Source: Ascaris suum (Eukaryota > Nematoda > Chromadorea > Rhabditida > Ascarididae). Taken from it: a stretch of DNA of 64,000 nucleotides. The stretch covers positions 12,594,184 through 12,658,183 of the forward strand of contig CM024168.1 in assembly GCA_013433145.1 (NCBI GenBank). Reading direction: 5' to 3'. Under the pieces are notes generated by a model. That model was not told where the DNA came from. It saw only the letters and a program-made list of their open reading frames with translations, and searched no databases. Every line of letters begins with the position of its first letter. Position 1 is the first letter of the stretch. Shown piece by piece: positions 1 through 12,900 of the stretch. The position numbers were made by a program, and so were the translations under genes.

Positions 1-1488
1 AGCAAGGAATGCTACATCATTAAAAACAGCGCACAAGGGGAAACACGTCGGCATGAGACGTCAGCAAGCACTCTGAAACGCCGTGAAACAGTAGGCAGTT
101 GCCGCGCAACAACGGTCGGACCTCAAATTGCACCTCAAATCCGATCTAACATTCGTCACGAAACAAACGTTTCGATGGCTAGTAGTAGCTGCAAGGATCG
201 CCGACCGCTTGGTATTGCATCTTCGATGAGAAATGGTAGTCCGATCACTACGCGAAAGGAGTTCACATCAAGTTGCGCAACAGCAAATACCGGAGAAAGT
301 ACTGTCAGCGGTGTGGCGATCGTCCGCAGCGGAATAGCAAGAAGTAGTCCTGCGCTTTTGTGCCGCGACGAGCTTCCTCAGTCGGTCTATCAAGATATGC
401 CGAGTTCGATGACACTGCGGAAGGAAACGATGTCGATGACTGAAGGAAGTCCTTCAATTGTTCGAAAAGCGTCAACGATGAGTACTACACCGTCGGTGCA
501 TTCCGATGCAAGTTTTGCATCTCCAACACCATGCAGGAAGGATTCTGGAAGTATGGTTGGAGGCGATGGCAGATCTTCTGAAGGCAACCAAAGATTCAAA
601 AACGCTAGTTGCGTTAATGATGGTGCTTCTCGATCAAATGTTTTGAGGCTGAGGCATACAAGCGAAGATAATAATGAAACACTGAGGGGACGAACCGAAA
701 ACCGGGTGCAAATGCCTCTAATCTCTAGTGCACCAACACCATACAGCAGTTATCGTCAAGAGGCAGCAACGAACCCTCATCGGTGGGGAATTAAAAAGCA
801 CTTCTCTGGAAGTGGTTTTGATCCAACATCTGCAGTTGGGCGTATGGAGCGTGATATCCTTGGGGATAGTTCAGAACACAGTTTTAATCCGCCTTGTAAC
901 AACATCATCAGCTTACAAGAAAAAGAAAAACGCAGCGTTGTTCAGCCACGTAGGGACAGCAGCACTGCTGTGCAAAGCAGATCAGGTGACGTTAAAGATT
1001 CTGGACCAACTTATAGTTCCTATCAGAGTGATAATGAAGAAACAAGGGCAGCTGGCATTCTACGGCAACGGTGCGTTGCGTCCTCATGCTTCGAAAGACG
1101 AATAATGGAGGTACAGCCGCATCAGAAGCTGCAGACGAGTGAAGGCGTTGTCAGCGAAGGGGAAATAGCTCGCGGTGGTGCGCGATTCGTTGAAGTGAAA
1201 CCGATTCTTCGAGATGCTGTTCGACAACGAATGCAAGGGTTACCGTCGACCGCCGATATAGACTTCAGTAGATCACTAAGCAAGAGTGGTGTGAACTTGA
1301 CGTGGGAACAGCAACGGCAGTGTAATAACATTGCCGCACGTCGGGAGCGCAAGAAGAATCGTAGCATTCTCATGGAACCACTTGAAGTAAACTGGTCGGT
1401 TGACGAGCTCAGGTCGATCTTCCAAACCGAATCTGGACCACCCGCTCTGGACACCGAGTACCGTTCTTCGAACATCACATTTCATTAG
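1..1488 (+). CDS. 3'-terminal coding segment of an unrecognised Ser/Arg-rich protein (5' end outside window)
   Basis: Frame 1 is open without a stop from base 1 to the TAG at 1486-1488, about 495 residues. The first in-frame ATG is at 175, but the open reading continues upstream of it to the window edge, so the 5' end or an upstream exon boundary lies outside or near the edge. The product is rich in Ser, Thr, Arg and short basic or acidic patches and shows no membrane segment or recognisable catalytic motif, which suggests a largely disordered protein. The last ~80 residues look more ordered: they include a basic cluster (AARRERKKNR) and the motif NWSVDELRSIF. A consensus poly(A) signal lies 167 bases downstream. 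It is convergent with the minus-strand UGT cluster. I do not recognise the family and assign no function. The opposite-strand open frames inside it are shadows of this frame. Confidence 0.7.
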   Translation, partial: SKECYIIKNSAQGETRRHETSASTLKRRETVGSCRATTVGPQIAPQIRSNIRHETNVSMASSSCKDRRPLGIASSMRNGSPITTRKEFTSSCATANTGESTVSGVAIVRSGIARSSPALLCRDELPQSVYQDMPSSMTLRKETMSMTEGSPSIVRKASTMSTTPSVHSDASFASPTPCRKDSGSMVGGDGRSSEGNQRFKNASCVNDGASRSNVLRLRHTSEDNNETLRGRTENRVQMPLISSAPTPYSSYRQEAATNPHRWGIKKHFSGSGFDPTSAVGRMERDILGDSSEHSFNPPCNNIISLQEKEKRSVVQPRRDSSTAVQSRSGDVKDSGPTYSSYQSDNEETRAAGILRQRCVASSCFERRIMEVQPHQKLQTSEGVVSEGEIARGGARFVEVKPILRDAVRQRMQGLPSTADIDFSRSLSKSGVNLTWEQQRQCNNIAARRERKKNRSILMEPLEVNWSVDELRSIFQTESGPPALDTEYRSSNITFH

Positions 1489-1654
1489 TCGAGTGCAGCA
1501 TGCAGCGCATGACTCACTTTCAAGTTATCTGTGATTTTCTTTGTTACTCCTTTAATCTTTTTGCATAAATTTTTTTGGATGCGTTGAGCATTTCGCCTGT
1601 TAAAAATTACCGATTATATACGCTTTGAAATTGCGCAGTAGGAAAACGATAAGA

Positions 1655-1660
1655 AATAAA
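1655..1660 (+). terminator. AATAAA poly(A) signal of the left-edge gene
   Basis: The canonical hexamer AATAAA lies 167 bases after the stop codon at 1488, on the same strand, in AT-rich sequence typical of a nematode 3'UTR. Confidence 0.55.
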
Positions 1661-3992
1661 CTTTCATCATACTTCATAGGTTTCTTTCGCAGTGGAAGGT
1701 TAACACAGGGGGAAAACGATAGGAGAGGGGGTAGGGTGGGGAGCCAGGTGAATTGAGGTTATGGAGGAGGAGCTACAAGTATGTCATCAATTATGCAAGT
1801 AATGATAAATTTTTGGGCTGTACCTTTGCCTAAACTTTGAATTAATGCTCAGACATCAGATATCGCCTTCAAATTCAGGCAAGGACCTTCGTGAGCCATC
1901 TGGTCGCCAAACCACGTTGCTCACTTACCGAACTAAATCCTGGAAACCTCTCTTATTACCACTCTTCACTGCGATTTCCACATTTGATGAGGCGAATGCA
2001 CAACTTTTTCTTCACTAAGCGTATCATAGCATACATTCAATTCGAACTTTGCATATTCGGAGCGTTACGCAACGGACCTCCAATACACCAATGCAGCTGT
2101 TTGTATGGCATAGGAGGCCATACGATCAATTTTCATCGAAGAGCGTAAACTGTCACATCATTCCAAAGGAGGTCTAAAACTATACCATTATTATCGATGT
2201 CGTTAAAGGTATACTATCATGCGTTAAAAATATACCAGTAGAAAGTCCTCAACGATGCCAACATAGATTCAACAATTCAGAATGCTGTATTCGTATAACA
2301 CAGTACGATCAGTGTACCTTTCTTCTCAAATCTTTGTAAGCATAAACAAGAAACACAACAATTCGAAATATGCAGTAGTTTCCTGTACTTCATTCTGAGA
2401 TGAACAACAGCTCAAGTCATGTCATTCTTTTATGTTACAGCTTCCAATTACCTGCCCAATTCGATTATCCAATTATTCAGTTGTCTAATAGCAACAACGT
2501 TACTAATGAAATCGATAGTTCCATACCATCGGTCATTAATTTGCTTAGGTTACAGTGCACCTTCATATCTGAAATATGTTAAACGACGAGCAGCGTATCA
2601 CGGTTCAAATACATGCACGGCAATCATGCTTGCCGCATGTATACAGTTCATAATCCCAGAAAGGTGTCAATAATAATCGTTAATAACCATTCGACGCTGT
2701 AATTCCAACAGTGATCACCCAGTTCATATACAATGGAAACGCAGTGCTTTCCCATCCTCTACCCCAATCCCCTCGCTCCCTTCACTACGACAAGAGGAGG
2801 TAGTAATTTAGAAAGTTCCCTCCCGCGCTCAGGCTTAGGCAAAATCTGGAACTTCGCTCATAAAACTTTCCAATAAGCCCTTCATGTTAGGAATGTTACA
2901 TTTAGAGCTGCCTACAAAGCAGGTCGTGGTTTCCCGAGACGCGTCAAAAACTGTTTAAATTTCAAAGTGACCTAGCTATAATCGGTTCCACAGCCACTCC
3001 TGGTACTGTTCAATTAGCGGTCACTGTGGGGAAAGGAAATGCATCCTTCTATGGATGCAAGATGAGCAAGGCCCCACAGAACTTTCTTTGACAACCATCG
3101 AAGGGAGGACATTCGTGAAATCCAATGATTTTTGATCTTTTGATGGGCCAAACAATTAGTCGAAGCAGCGGGGTGATTCTCAAGCTCTACTTGTGATAGG
3201 TGCTGGAAGCCAATCGTAGTGGAAATTCTGATTGATACTCGAATTTCTCGGCTTCTAGCATTCGAGTTCTCAACGAAAAAAGGAAATATTTGGTCTTAGA
3301 TATCTGTGACCACTCAAGAGTTTTATTATCAACTTACTCTGCTCCATCAGTTTTTTGCAAAAACGCTGCGATTGCGGATGAATTTCTTCAGAGCTGCACA
3401 GCAATTTATTTTAATGTCGAAACGGCTACGTTGCTGTAGCGTTGCTACACTCTATCGCTCTTTGCAAAAAAGGAAAACAACAACTGAAATCAACGAATGC
3501 AATGAAATAATCGAACTTGTCAAACTTATCTCCACACATGGAAAAGTGGACGACACTTGTCCAAACTGAAATTAATGTTTCTGGAGAAGTTGCCTGATAT
3601 TTTTGGGGCAAACAAAGTTGGTACTTACATGAGACATTATCATTCGTGCTAGCTGTAAGTAAAGCTAAAAAAGACAAATATATGCCTCTCAGATCTGTGA
3701 CAACTCACTAAAACCAAATGGTGGTCCTAGAGTGCAGTATGCTTGCTATGCGTTTAATCCCCTACTTGTAGAGAACAATCATTTTTCGAGACTCGCCAGC
3801 TCAATTTTTCACGCATTTTTCAAAAATTTCTAAGTTTATCTGTGCAGCTGCGCAGGAGCACTCGGGTGACGCTGCAGCAAAGCCATCTGAATATGCAAAT
3901 GTGCAAAAACCCCGTAGCACTAGTATAAATATTTCGGTAGAACATGATAGTGCGAGATAATTTTTGCAAACTTCATTTATGTGGAGGAATGT
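1661..3992. other. Convergent intergenic region, no gene seen
   Basis: This stretch lies between the 3' end of the plus-strand gene and the stop codon of UGT-A. The open frames here are short, lack good splice signals and have no recognisable composition. It presumably holds both 3'UTRs. On the minus strand AATAAA occurs at about 3405-3410 and 3322-3327, some 600 bases past the UGT-A stop. Either is possible as its poly(A) signal, but neither is well supported. Confidence 0.5.
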
Positions 3993-6900
3993 TCAGTTTG
4001 CCTTCTTAACGCGTTCTTCTACCTTTCTTCTAAAGTATAACATAGTTCGCCTAATAACGAACACAATCAGCATCACAGAAGTAAAAAGTGCTATGAAAGC
4101 AGCAACGAGTATGTCGATGCCGAAATACTTGATGAAATTTAGATTGGCGCCTTCAACGCGAAGTTCAGGAAGTGAACCATGTTCTGCAACGAATGCCGTC
4201 CATTTTATGAGTTGCTCTTCTGGTTTATTTGGCTTATTACGAATCAAAGCCGATAAGCGACGTGCGGCCCTGGAATACCTGCAATTGGGAAGAGAGTTGT
4301 TATTTCAAATAACAAAGAGGCCTGTGACCGATGTCAAATAAATAAAGTGCTGAAGAATCGTCACCTGAGAAAGCTTGAGTTGAAGAAAACTGGAATAGCT
4401 ATTCCTAATCGATCATGTATGGAAAGTGCCTTCTCCCACAAAATAATGTTTTATTGCACCGGATTTCTAAGAGATCTGCAGTAAACTTGGCACACAGCCT
4501 AGAAATGTGCTGCAAGAATGCATTTCCCGTTTGTCTTAGTCCCGAGCAACGCATTCTTTTTCACTACTGCAAGTCAAGGCAAAGCAAGGTCGAATAATGG
4601 GACCTGTAAGGATACTTTCTAGTACGAATGAGTACTTTTGAGCCTTTTGTTTAGCACAGACAGTCTGCTGTAACTCCGAAACCGACATTTGTAGGAGAAG
4701 GAATCACATCCCACCTTTATAAGGTAATCGGTGAATGCAAAGGTTTCAAGAGCAGCTCTACTTTGCATGCTTTCCTTCGTTCACTTCCTTCCCAATTGGC
4801 TGAATACAAGAAATTTCTCCTTTCATACCGTTCATTGAAAGTCACAAACAAGTGATCTTCCTTTAATCGCAGTTGAAATATTGCAGTTTCAGTAAAAAGA
4901 TTTCTGCGTTTTGCAACAGTCAACGATAGCAAATAGATCTTGGCAGTAGTTCCTTTAAAAGGGGACGCTTGAAATACCGTTGCATTGAAAAATGTCGTTG
5001 TCTCGCACCAATTTTTTGAAGCCCGTCGTAAGGAAACTTTTTATCTCTAGTGAACAATTTTACCATTTGAGACTGCTTTTGATTCTACCCGATGCTCTTA
5101 AGAATTCCCTACAAATTGACAAACGAAGCCGGATTAATCAAAAATATTAAGGCACTTATTGTAAACTTGTATGATATAAAAGGTCTGTAACAGCGTACAT
5201 CCCAGCTCAGACGCCTCGCATCCATTACTTTCTGGATTCACATCAACTCATTAGGGTTTTTTCCATTTCCTCTCGTATCTGTGAGATGTCAAGAGCATCA
5301 ACGAATTTGCACCTTTGGCGGTTCCATTTGTTATTAACTCGGTGAGCGAAATGATTTGAGAATACAAAGGAATGAAGAAATCTTCACAAATTCTTTACGA
5401 TGAAGTAAAGAAGCAATCGATATGATCTTCGAGACATTGAAGATCACAAGCAGGCTCCGCGAAATGATGCATTGATGTTCCCTGCACCGTCAGCAACAAA
5501 ATGCTTATTTCACGCCTCTTTTAGGCGAGTCATACGACTACTGCTTTCAGCACCGACCTCTCGAATGAAATGCTTATGCTCACTGATAAGACCTATAATT
5601 CGAAATCACCTAACGAAGAAGGACGAAACGAGTTCCAAGGGAAAATTTGTTTACTTGTCATTTCCGAGTAATTCGGTGAGTGCATCCTTTAAATGCTTGT
5701 AATTAAGGTCATATTTTTGCAAGCTGAGACCGATACCACGCTTTTCTGCTGTTATAGCATTGTGGAACTGATCGCCGAAAAATGGGATTACAAGCAATGG
5801 AACACCCCGAATCGCTGCCTCTAACATTCCGTTTAAGCCACCGTGCATGATGAACAACCGCAGTCGAGCATGACCTGCAAATAATTCAAAACTTGAGGTC
5901 TACTCGTGGTCTAAAAATATAGTTTTGAGCTAGGACTATTTCATCTGAGGCTGTAACGACCATCAGGCCCAATGAAGAAAAGTGCAACTGCCACACATTG
6001 CTGCTATACGTGATATAACATTGTATGTCACTGCGAATAAAAATCGCATACTTAAGCTGTAATTAGGCAGCCATTTTTACGCGTTTTTGAAATCTGGTTT
6101 ACAAATGCGTATTATGTCGACGTCGCGTCTGGATGTTCGTTTGTCTGTCTGAGCAGAAGGTTCATTCCGGCAACCATAAGCTGAAGTTATAAAGTTGGAT
6201 ATTTATAATGTGCACACTGTGACTTCGTTTAGCACATTCTATGTTGGTCCATCAGCATCGAACGAGAAGTTGGAGATTAAAAGAGTTAAAAATTTGCACT
6301 TGATTTATAACTGATTTTTCTTTGCGCTTGGCCTGGTCACAGAAAGACGAATCCTCTATAGAAAATGTGTTTAAAGTATGCTCATTGAGAAGTGAAGCAT
6401 AATCAACATAGTGTGATTTTTATTTGTAAGCTGTAGAAGTGGTTGGCCAGGTGATAAAGATGGGGGCCTGTCGTGCTTGCTTCCCTATTTCTTTCCGCCA
6501 TTATTTTTGACTCAGCGACAAAGTCATAAGCTTGTATTTCCAAGTTTGTTACTGCTCTTGAAGAAAGACATCAAAACCCACTTTGTTTTATGCTGTTACA
6601 AATCAAGCAATCGTCATATAGGTATTCCACGCCATTTTGTCTCAGTAGCGAAAACGCTGGATGCAGGATTCACCGGTCGTGGCGTATTCTCGCTATTTTG
6701 CGCCATTTTTGCTGGATCGATGGCTTTCTTGTCACGTACTATACAAAGGTTCAATTGTCATGAATGTATATTAGGTGAATATCCTCCCACTAAAATAGAA
6801 AAAAAATTATTTTATGGATTTGACGAACGCCAACAACCCGTGCAGTCTTCAGCCAGACTACGATTTTCATCGTTCTACTTGAGAGGCAATTCTTGCCAGC

Positions 6901-9900
6901 CAGCTCTAACCGATAACGACAATCCGATTAAACTATCAAAAGGCTGCACAATCGTGAAAAACACACCGAGCATATCCGATTGCGGCATCCATCCTACTAG
7001 CTCGACGTTGTGCAAATTCATATCTTCCAGTAGCTGACGGGTATCGTTGTCTCCTTCGCTGACCCTCATGAGGAAATGGTACTCCGTAAATTGGCCAAAC
7101 ACTAAAAAATATTATGATAGCGGAAAATTTTCTGTGTAGTCAGTTCATAAGATTTTGTGTGCGTCAAGAAGCATTCAAAAACTGTGTTATTAAACACAGT
7201 TTTTAATGCTTCTTGGCCACCTAAAGCCATTAGCGTTATTACTGATTTACTCCATTTCTAGAGCATGCGCTGTAGCTTTACACTTTGCTGTTTCTTGACG
7301 GTAAAAATAATGTACCATATCGATTGTATAAAAGAAGGTTCGGGAGGAACTGGGAGGCAAGATCAAGAGCAATTTAGATCTAGTCATAGATGGAAGAACC
7401 TGGAACACTGGACTGCATGAGAGATTACGAGACGTTAAATCTTGACCTTTTTTGAGCGTTGATGTTTTCGTTTTGAGTTTCATCGGTCTAAATTTCCCTT
7501 GTATCTTTTTCCCGATTTCTTTTCCTCTACATCGCCGAATCAGATTCTCGCCATTCCCTAACCACCAGAATGATGTTCAACCGGAATTACGTCCCTTAGG
7601 GAAATCAATGGCCCAACTACACGGTCCAATTGCCCTGAGCCACACAAAGTGGGGTTCCATTGCTCGTTTAAGCGTTACTCTGTTTTGCTTCAGCGTTTTA
7701 CTTCTGTTTAAGCAACAACTTGAACTCCTCTTGTGCGCGGATGCACGCGGGTGTTCCACTCGTGACTAAGCGAGAATTTGACACTTTATCCAGTTGACAA
7801 GTGCGCCTTCACTGTTTCAGCCAGACGTGACGAAAAGTTGATATTTTTAGCGTGGCCAAATGCGTGTGACTATTTTTGCTTCTGTGAGAGAATCCTGTCC
7901 ATATTTCTCCCTGAAGTGCAAACTTTTCAATCCTTTTCATTTTGTTTTGATTTATGTGCATCGTCCTTACATGCGGTTGCTATTGTCAGCATCGAATTTG
8001 TGCTCGTAATCAATATCGTCGTATTATAAATTCAATGAGGGCAATGCCATATTGCTGATTTTTCGAGAACGATTATTTCCCCTGAAAGTTGCCAACATCC
8101 ACAGTTGAAACGACGTCACACAGGAAGTCTTCAGAAAATGCTGTGATCAATTTCATCCGTTTGTCCCTTGTTTCGATTTCCAGGACGGCGGTCTCGTCAT
8201 CTGTCGCCTCAGTCTCGAGCATTCTGTTTTTATGATTCCTCTCTGGCAAAAACGTAGCCCCAAATTCTTCAACGAAGCGACATCGCTCTTTCGTTTCTTC
8301 CTGGAAGACGGAAAGGAAGAACAATCTTAGTTCATAGACCTAAGAAATGAAGTCGTGAGCTGCCTAAAGGAACCTAGGGAACTTCCTCAGAGCTAGAACT
8401 GTAAAACTTAGGAGGGAACAAAGAGGAAAAGAAAAGTGCGGTGGCGTGAAATAGCATCTCTCCCGTCCGCACGATGGAAACAAGAACGCAGACTAGAGGA
8501 AGAACAAGGAGGCAGTGATCCATTTTTTGACAGGGATGGACGAATAAAGCTAGACGCAATGGGTGATGAGTAGAAACGAGCGAGATGGGCGAGAGAGGGA
8601 GGAATAGATAATGAAAATCCGATGGAATGCGCCCAGTGCGGTCATGTTTAACATCTTCACCAAATCAACCGACCGTATAAGTGGTTTCAGAAAATTCAGA
8701 TTCCCTAGGTCATCCCAAAGCTTTATTTCCTAGACCTATGAACTGAAATCGCTCTCCCTTTGCGTGCTCTTAGCAGAAACAAAAGAAATACTTCGTTGGT
8801 AATTTGCGGATGACATTTTCGCGGAGAGAAATTATAAAAAGAGAATGCCCGAGACTGAAGCGGAAGCGGGTGCACATATAAATCTCCTCATACATGGGAA
8901 ACAAAACAACACCCGAGTGAATGAAATCGATCACAGCACGCTTTCCAGAGAGTTCCTCTACGATGCTTTTTTGCTGCGGGAGTGATAACTTCTGAGGGGG
9001 AGAGTCACACTTCGACTTGTCATGGTCGAAAAAACGGCACGAAATTAGGGATATGGCGTTGCTTTCATTGAACTTGCCATCCGACAATATTAAACGCGAC
9101 CACGTCGACAATAGCAACCGCATCTAAGGGGATGCATATAAATCAAAAGGGAATGGAAAGAAGTGAAAATTTCATTCCATAGGAAGAAATACCGGTGAAA
9201 TCTTTGCAGAGAAAGAGTTCACTCGGCCGGACGGTAGCGTATGCAATTTTCGGTTGATCGAAAGCGAAACACCTCATGGCGCACTTATCCCACGAAAAAC
9301 TATTGAACTTTTGCTCACGCGCAGCTGAAACATTCAACAGACACTTGTTTCCGCGATAAATTATGGAATTTCTGTTTAACCAGGAGTTGAGCACTTGCGG
9401 TGCACCCAGCCAAATAGGAAAACTTCAAGTTGCTGCTTCGCATAGGGGCAGAACAGAGAACGAAACCGAGAATTAAATGCATACACAAAGCTGCGGATTC
9501 TCCTTTCGTACGACGATGGCAACGAACTCCTCTGTTGCGTGGCAAGCCGCTCGTGGCCGAGCAATGGATTCCCTATCTGGACGGGAATAATGGAATTCGT
9601 GGCGTTTTTTGCGTAACCTAGAGCCACGGAACAACCTGACCAGAATGTGACTCCCCTTATCCCTCATTTTCCTTTGTTTCCATACTTTCACACTTCACAC
9701 ATTTCACCTTTTTATAGTGACAGGGGAAATCACGTCCAACAGTTTTCCGAAATTTCTATAATAGTGGTTGTTTGTGCATGAAATGGGTGAGAATGAAACT
9801 TGCCCTTGAGGATATCAGTACGTATTTCCAAAGGAATACTCGATGAAGGAACGAGAGTGCCTAGGGACATCAGAACGACACCTTTTTCACCTTTGAGCAT

Positions 9901-12900
9901 CAGCGATTCGAACGACTGCAAAATGCACTAGATTCGAGGTTGTGCAGTAAGAAACGTCTTCGAAAACGTCTGCCTCATCCTCCCAAATATATGCAGCGTT
10001 GTTGGATGGAGTGTTTCTGAGTGCTCTGAACCCATATGAAATAAACACGAATATTTCTCATTGAGGTATTCATTAATTTGCCAAAGACGAAGAATACGGG
10101 AAATCAAAATTGTTGTGATGTGCGGTACGCTTCTCTCGAATTGCTTCTTAGGAGAGTGACGAAACAATTCAAGCAACGCGATCAGAAACCTAAAACGTGC
10201 AAATACACTAAAAATTTTGAAATGCTATTTTTCTTCGAAGTTGAATTTCATTCCTTTATAACGAACATGCTCACGTTGTTTTCGTCAGCAACCGTAGATT
10301 GTCGCCTCTTATAAGATCGTTGGAAATACACAAGAGGAAAGAAAAGAAAAAAGCGAAAGAATAACAGCCGTAACCTCAGGTAGAGGAGAAGATCCTAGTG
10401 GAATACCCAATCCACCGACGTAAATAATTTTATGCAGTATTGGTCGAGCCAGATCAAAGAATTCATCGTTGTTCACAAAACACAGTGCTGATTTAGCAGA
10501 GATTTCACGAAGATTCGGAAAATCACGTGCAACAATTTCCCGAAATTTCTCGGTTTGCAAATCCGTTGCATATCTGTGCACATAGACAGCCTGCGCCCAT
10601 CTGTAACCTTTCCAAAGATTAGCAAATTTTTACATCGTCGTCCATGTTGAGCCAAATTCCAAACGAAATTCTTTTCAGCGCTTTGCAGTGACGATAAGAC
10701 GAGCCTCACTTTAACAAAGGATTCTGTTAAAATCTCCTATGCAGTCTTTCGCAGTTATCTAAAGATTTCGCACATTCTGCTCCAACAAAAAGCTGCAGAA
10801 ATTCTTCGCAGCATTTTATTGATGAACACATAATGGTTGTCACTGTTCGCCTGCAAACTAACGTAATTGGGGGCAAGTATAAGTAAATCAAAATTGTAAA
10901 ACATTGAGACATACAAAAAGAAGTTATAAGCCCTCTCCCAAAGCGTCATATCGTTGCTCAAACCAGATTCTTCGACTACAGGCACATAAGACAATGGAGT
11001 GGGTATACCTGCAATGAAACGAATGATCTTCAAGGGCGACATCGATCCCACATATTCAAGAGCGTTCTATAACATTCATAATGTAATATTAATTCCTGTT
11101 TGCATGCTATGCCATTTGCATCGATGAATTCATGGATCCTTGCTAAATGCTCGACTGTTGCTTCAAAGACGGATGTGATCTACTACTTTCACTGTTAATC
11201 TTCCAAAGTGCTCACAAAATTATTACCTGCTCGCTCCTACAGAAAGCGAGCGTGCATCACAAATTTCGTGACGTGTAGAGGATTTTCGGCTTCCCGCTTT
11301 CTCCCCTCCCCCCCCCCCCCCCGCCATCACACACACACAAGTCATACTTAGAGCAGGCCATTTGGATTTCATCGGGAAATTTGCTACCAGCTGGATTAAG
11401 AAAATACCGGTCAACATTATTTGAAATCTGCACATGTGGTCAGAGATGGAGGCCTCAAAACACGAATTTCATCTTATCACCAGAAGAAACCAATTACGAC
11501 TTATCTTTTCAAGATTTGCCCTTCAAAATGCAATTCTTATGTTCTCTTTTATATTTGCAAGAAATTCCACCACTATAGCTGGTAACGACAGAACAGAGTC
11601 CTTGGGAAACGCTTGTGTTTGATATTTCTCACAAAAATTTCACAGCTGATCTCTGCTATTGCCTATAGAAATATGTAGTGAGAAAAACATAGGCGCGTGC
11701 GAAGCAGCCGGGAGTGTGCTTGATTATGGCAATGCGCAAAGCGCGCACACATTGGCGACCACTGTTTGTCCATTGCGGATAAGAATATTTCTGGACCCCC
11801 ATCTGCGGCCGACTCACGATGTTGCCCTGGCATCCCGAGCTTGGCCTAAGAAATGCGCTTTTTATATATTTGCATCGAATGCACGTTCCAGTCATGAATT
11901 TTCATTCATTTGTAGCTAGTACTCCTACAACCTTACATGATTCCTGGGGTTGACACGGCCTTGGAATGAAATTAAGAGACGTCTGCATTTGTTCAGGGAT
12001 GAGTAAAAATCCAACAGTGGTGGAATAAAATGAATGGGCAATTCGTTCATATGTGGTTCGATGTGAAAGAAGGCATACTTTGAAGCGATGAGAAAGTGAA
12101 AGGAACGGAACTCGGTCACCAGACATGCATGACAGTCTCATCGCCCTTTTATTTTGCTGCCCGCACAGAAGCATCCCGATTTATTTTTGATGTTCTCAAC
12201 TGCGATAACGAGGCAGTGTTATAGTAGACAAGGACTTGAAAGTGCATCTGGCCTCTGTAATAGGAAATAAATCTCTTTCTTCAGTCAATAAGGAAAAGTG
12301 TCATAATATATATGATTCAGCTGTAATCTCTATTGCTTTCCTCGTCGCCTTCTTGGTCACTTCGGCCGTCTTATTTTCTGCGGCAACTTATGCCTCAAGT
12401 ATGCAGCTGGCCAATATCAGCAGAGGACAGCGTATGTCAATACTTTCAAGATATCGAACATTTTAACTAGGCTTGTCTGATGGGTGCGCCCATACAGTGG
12501 TATTCAGATGTCAAACGAAAGGACATGTCGCTTCTGCTCAACTGAAAAACCCACCGAGATCATATGCGACAGATACCATAATCGAACACGACGACACCCA
12601 AATATAATTTCTTATGTTCAAGTAGTGAATAATACCGAGACCACAAAAGTCCAGCTGCTCAGTGAATGCGAGATCGAAACTGTATGAGCGAAGATGGTCG
12701 AGTTCCTCTTTGCGTCGCAGAATCACTTAAATGCTTCACTTTATCATAAACTATACCGGACGAAAAATACAGTCCGAAAATCTTTTCCTCCTTCACCTCC
12801 CTATTCCAGTGGTCGCCCTTAGTATGGATTATTTTTCCCTAATGATAACAAACTAAGACTGTTGAAACGAACAAAAAACGACTAAACAGTGGTCAGTTTG

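Noticed and set aside
1891..2673. Short plus-strand frames in the convergent intergenic region
   Set aside because: No splice signals, coding composition or recognisable product.
7550..9630. Partly similar inverted sequences near 7.7 kb and 9.4 kb suggesting transposon copies
   Set aside because: The similarity is short and diverged by eye; no terminal repeats or transposase could be defined.
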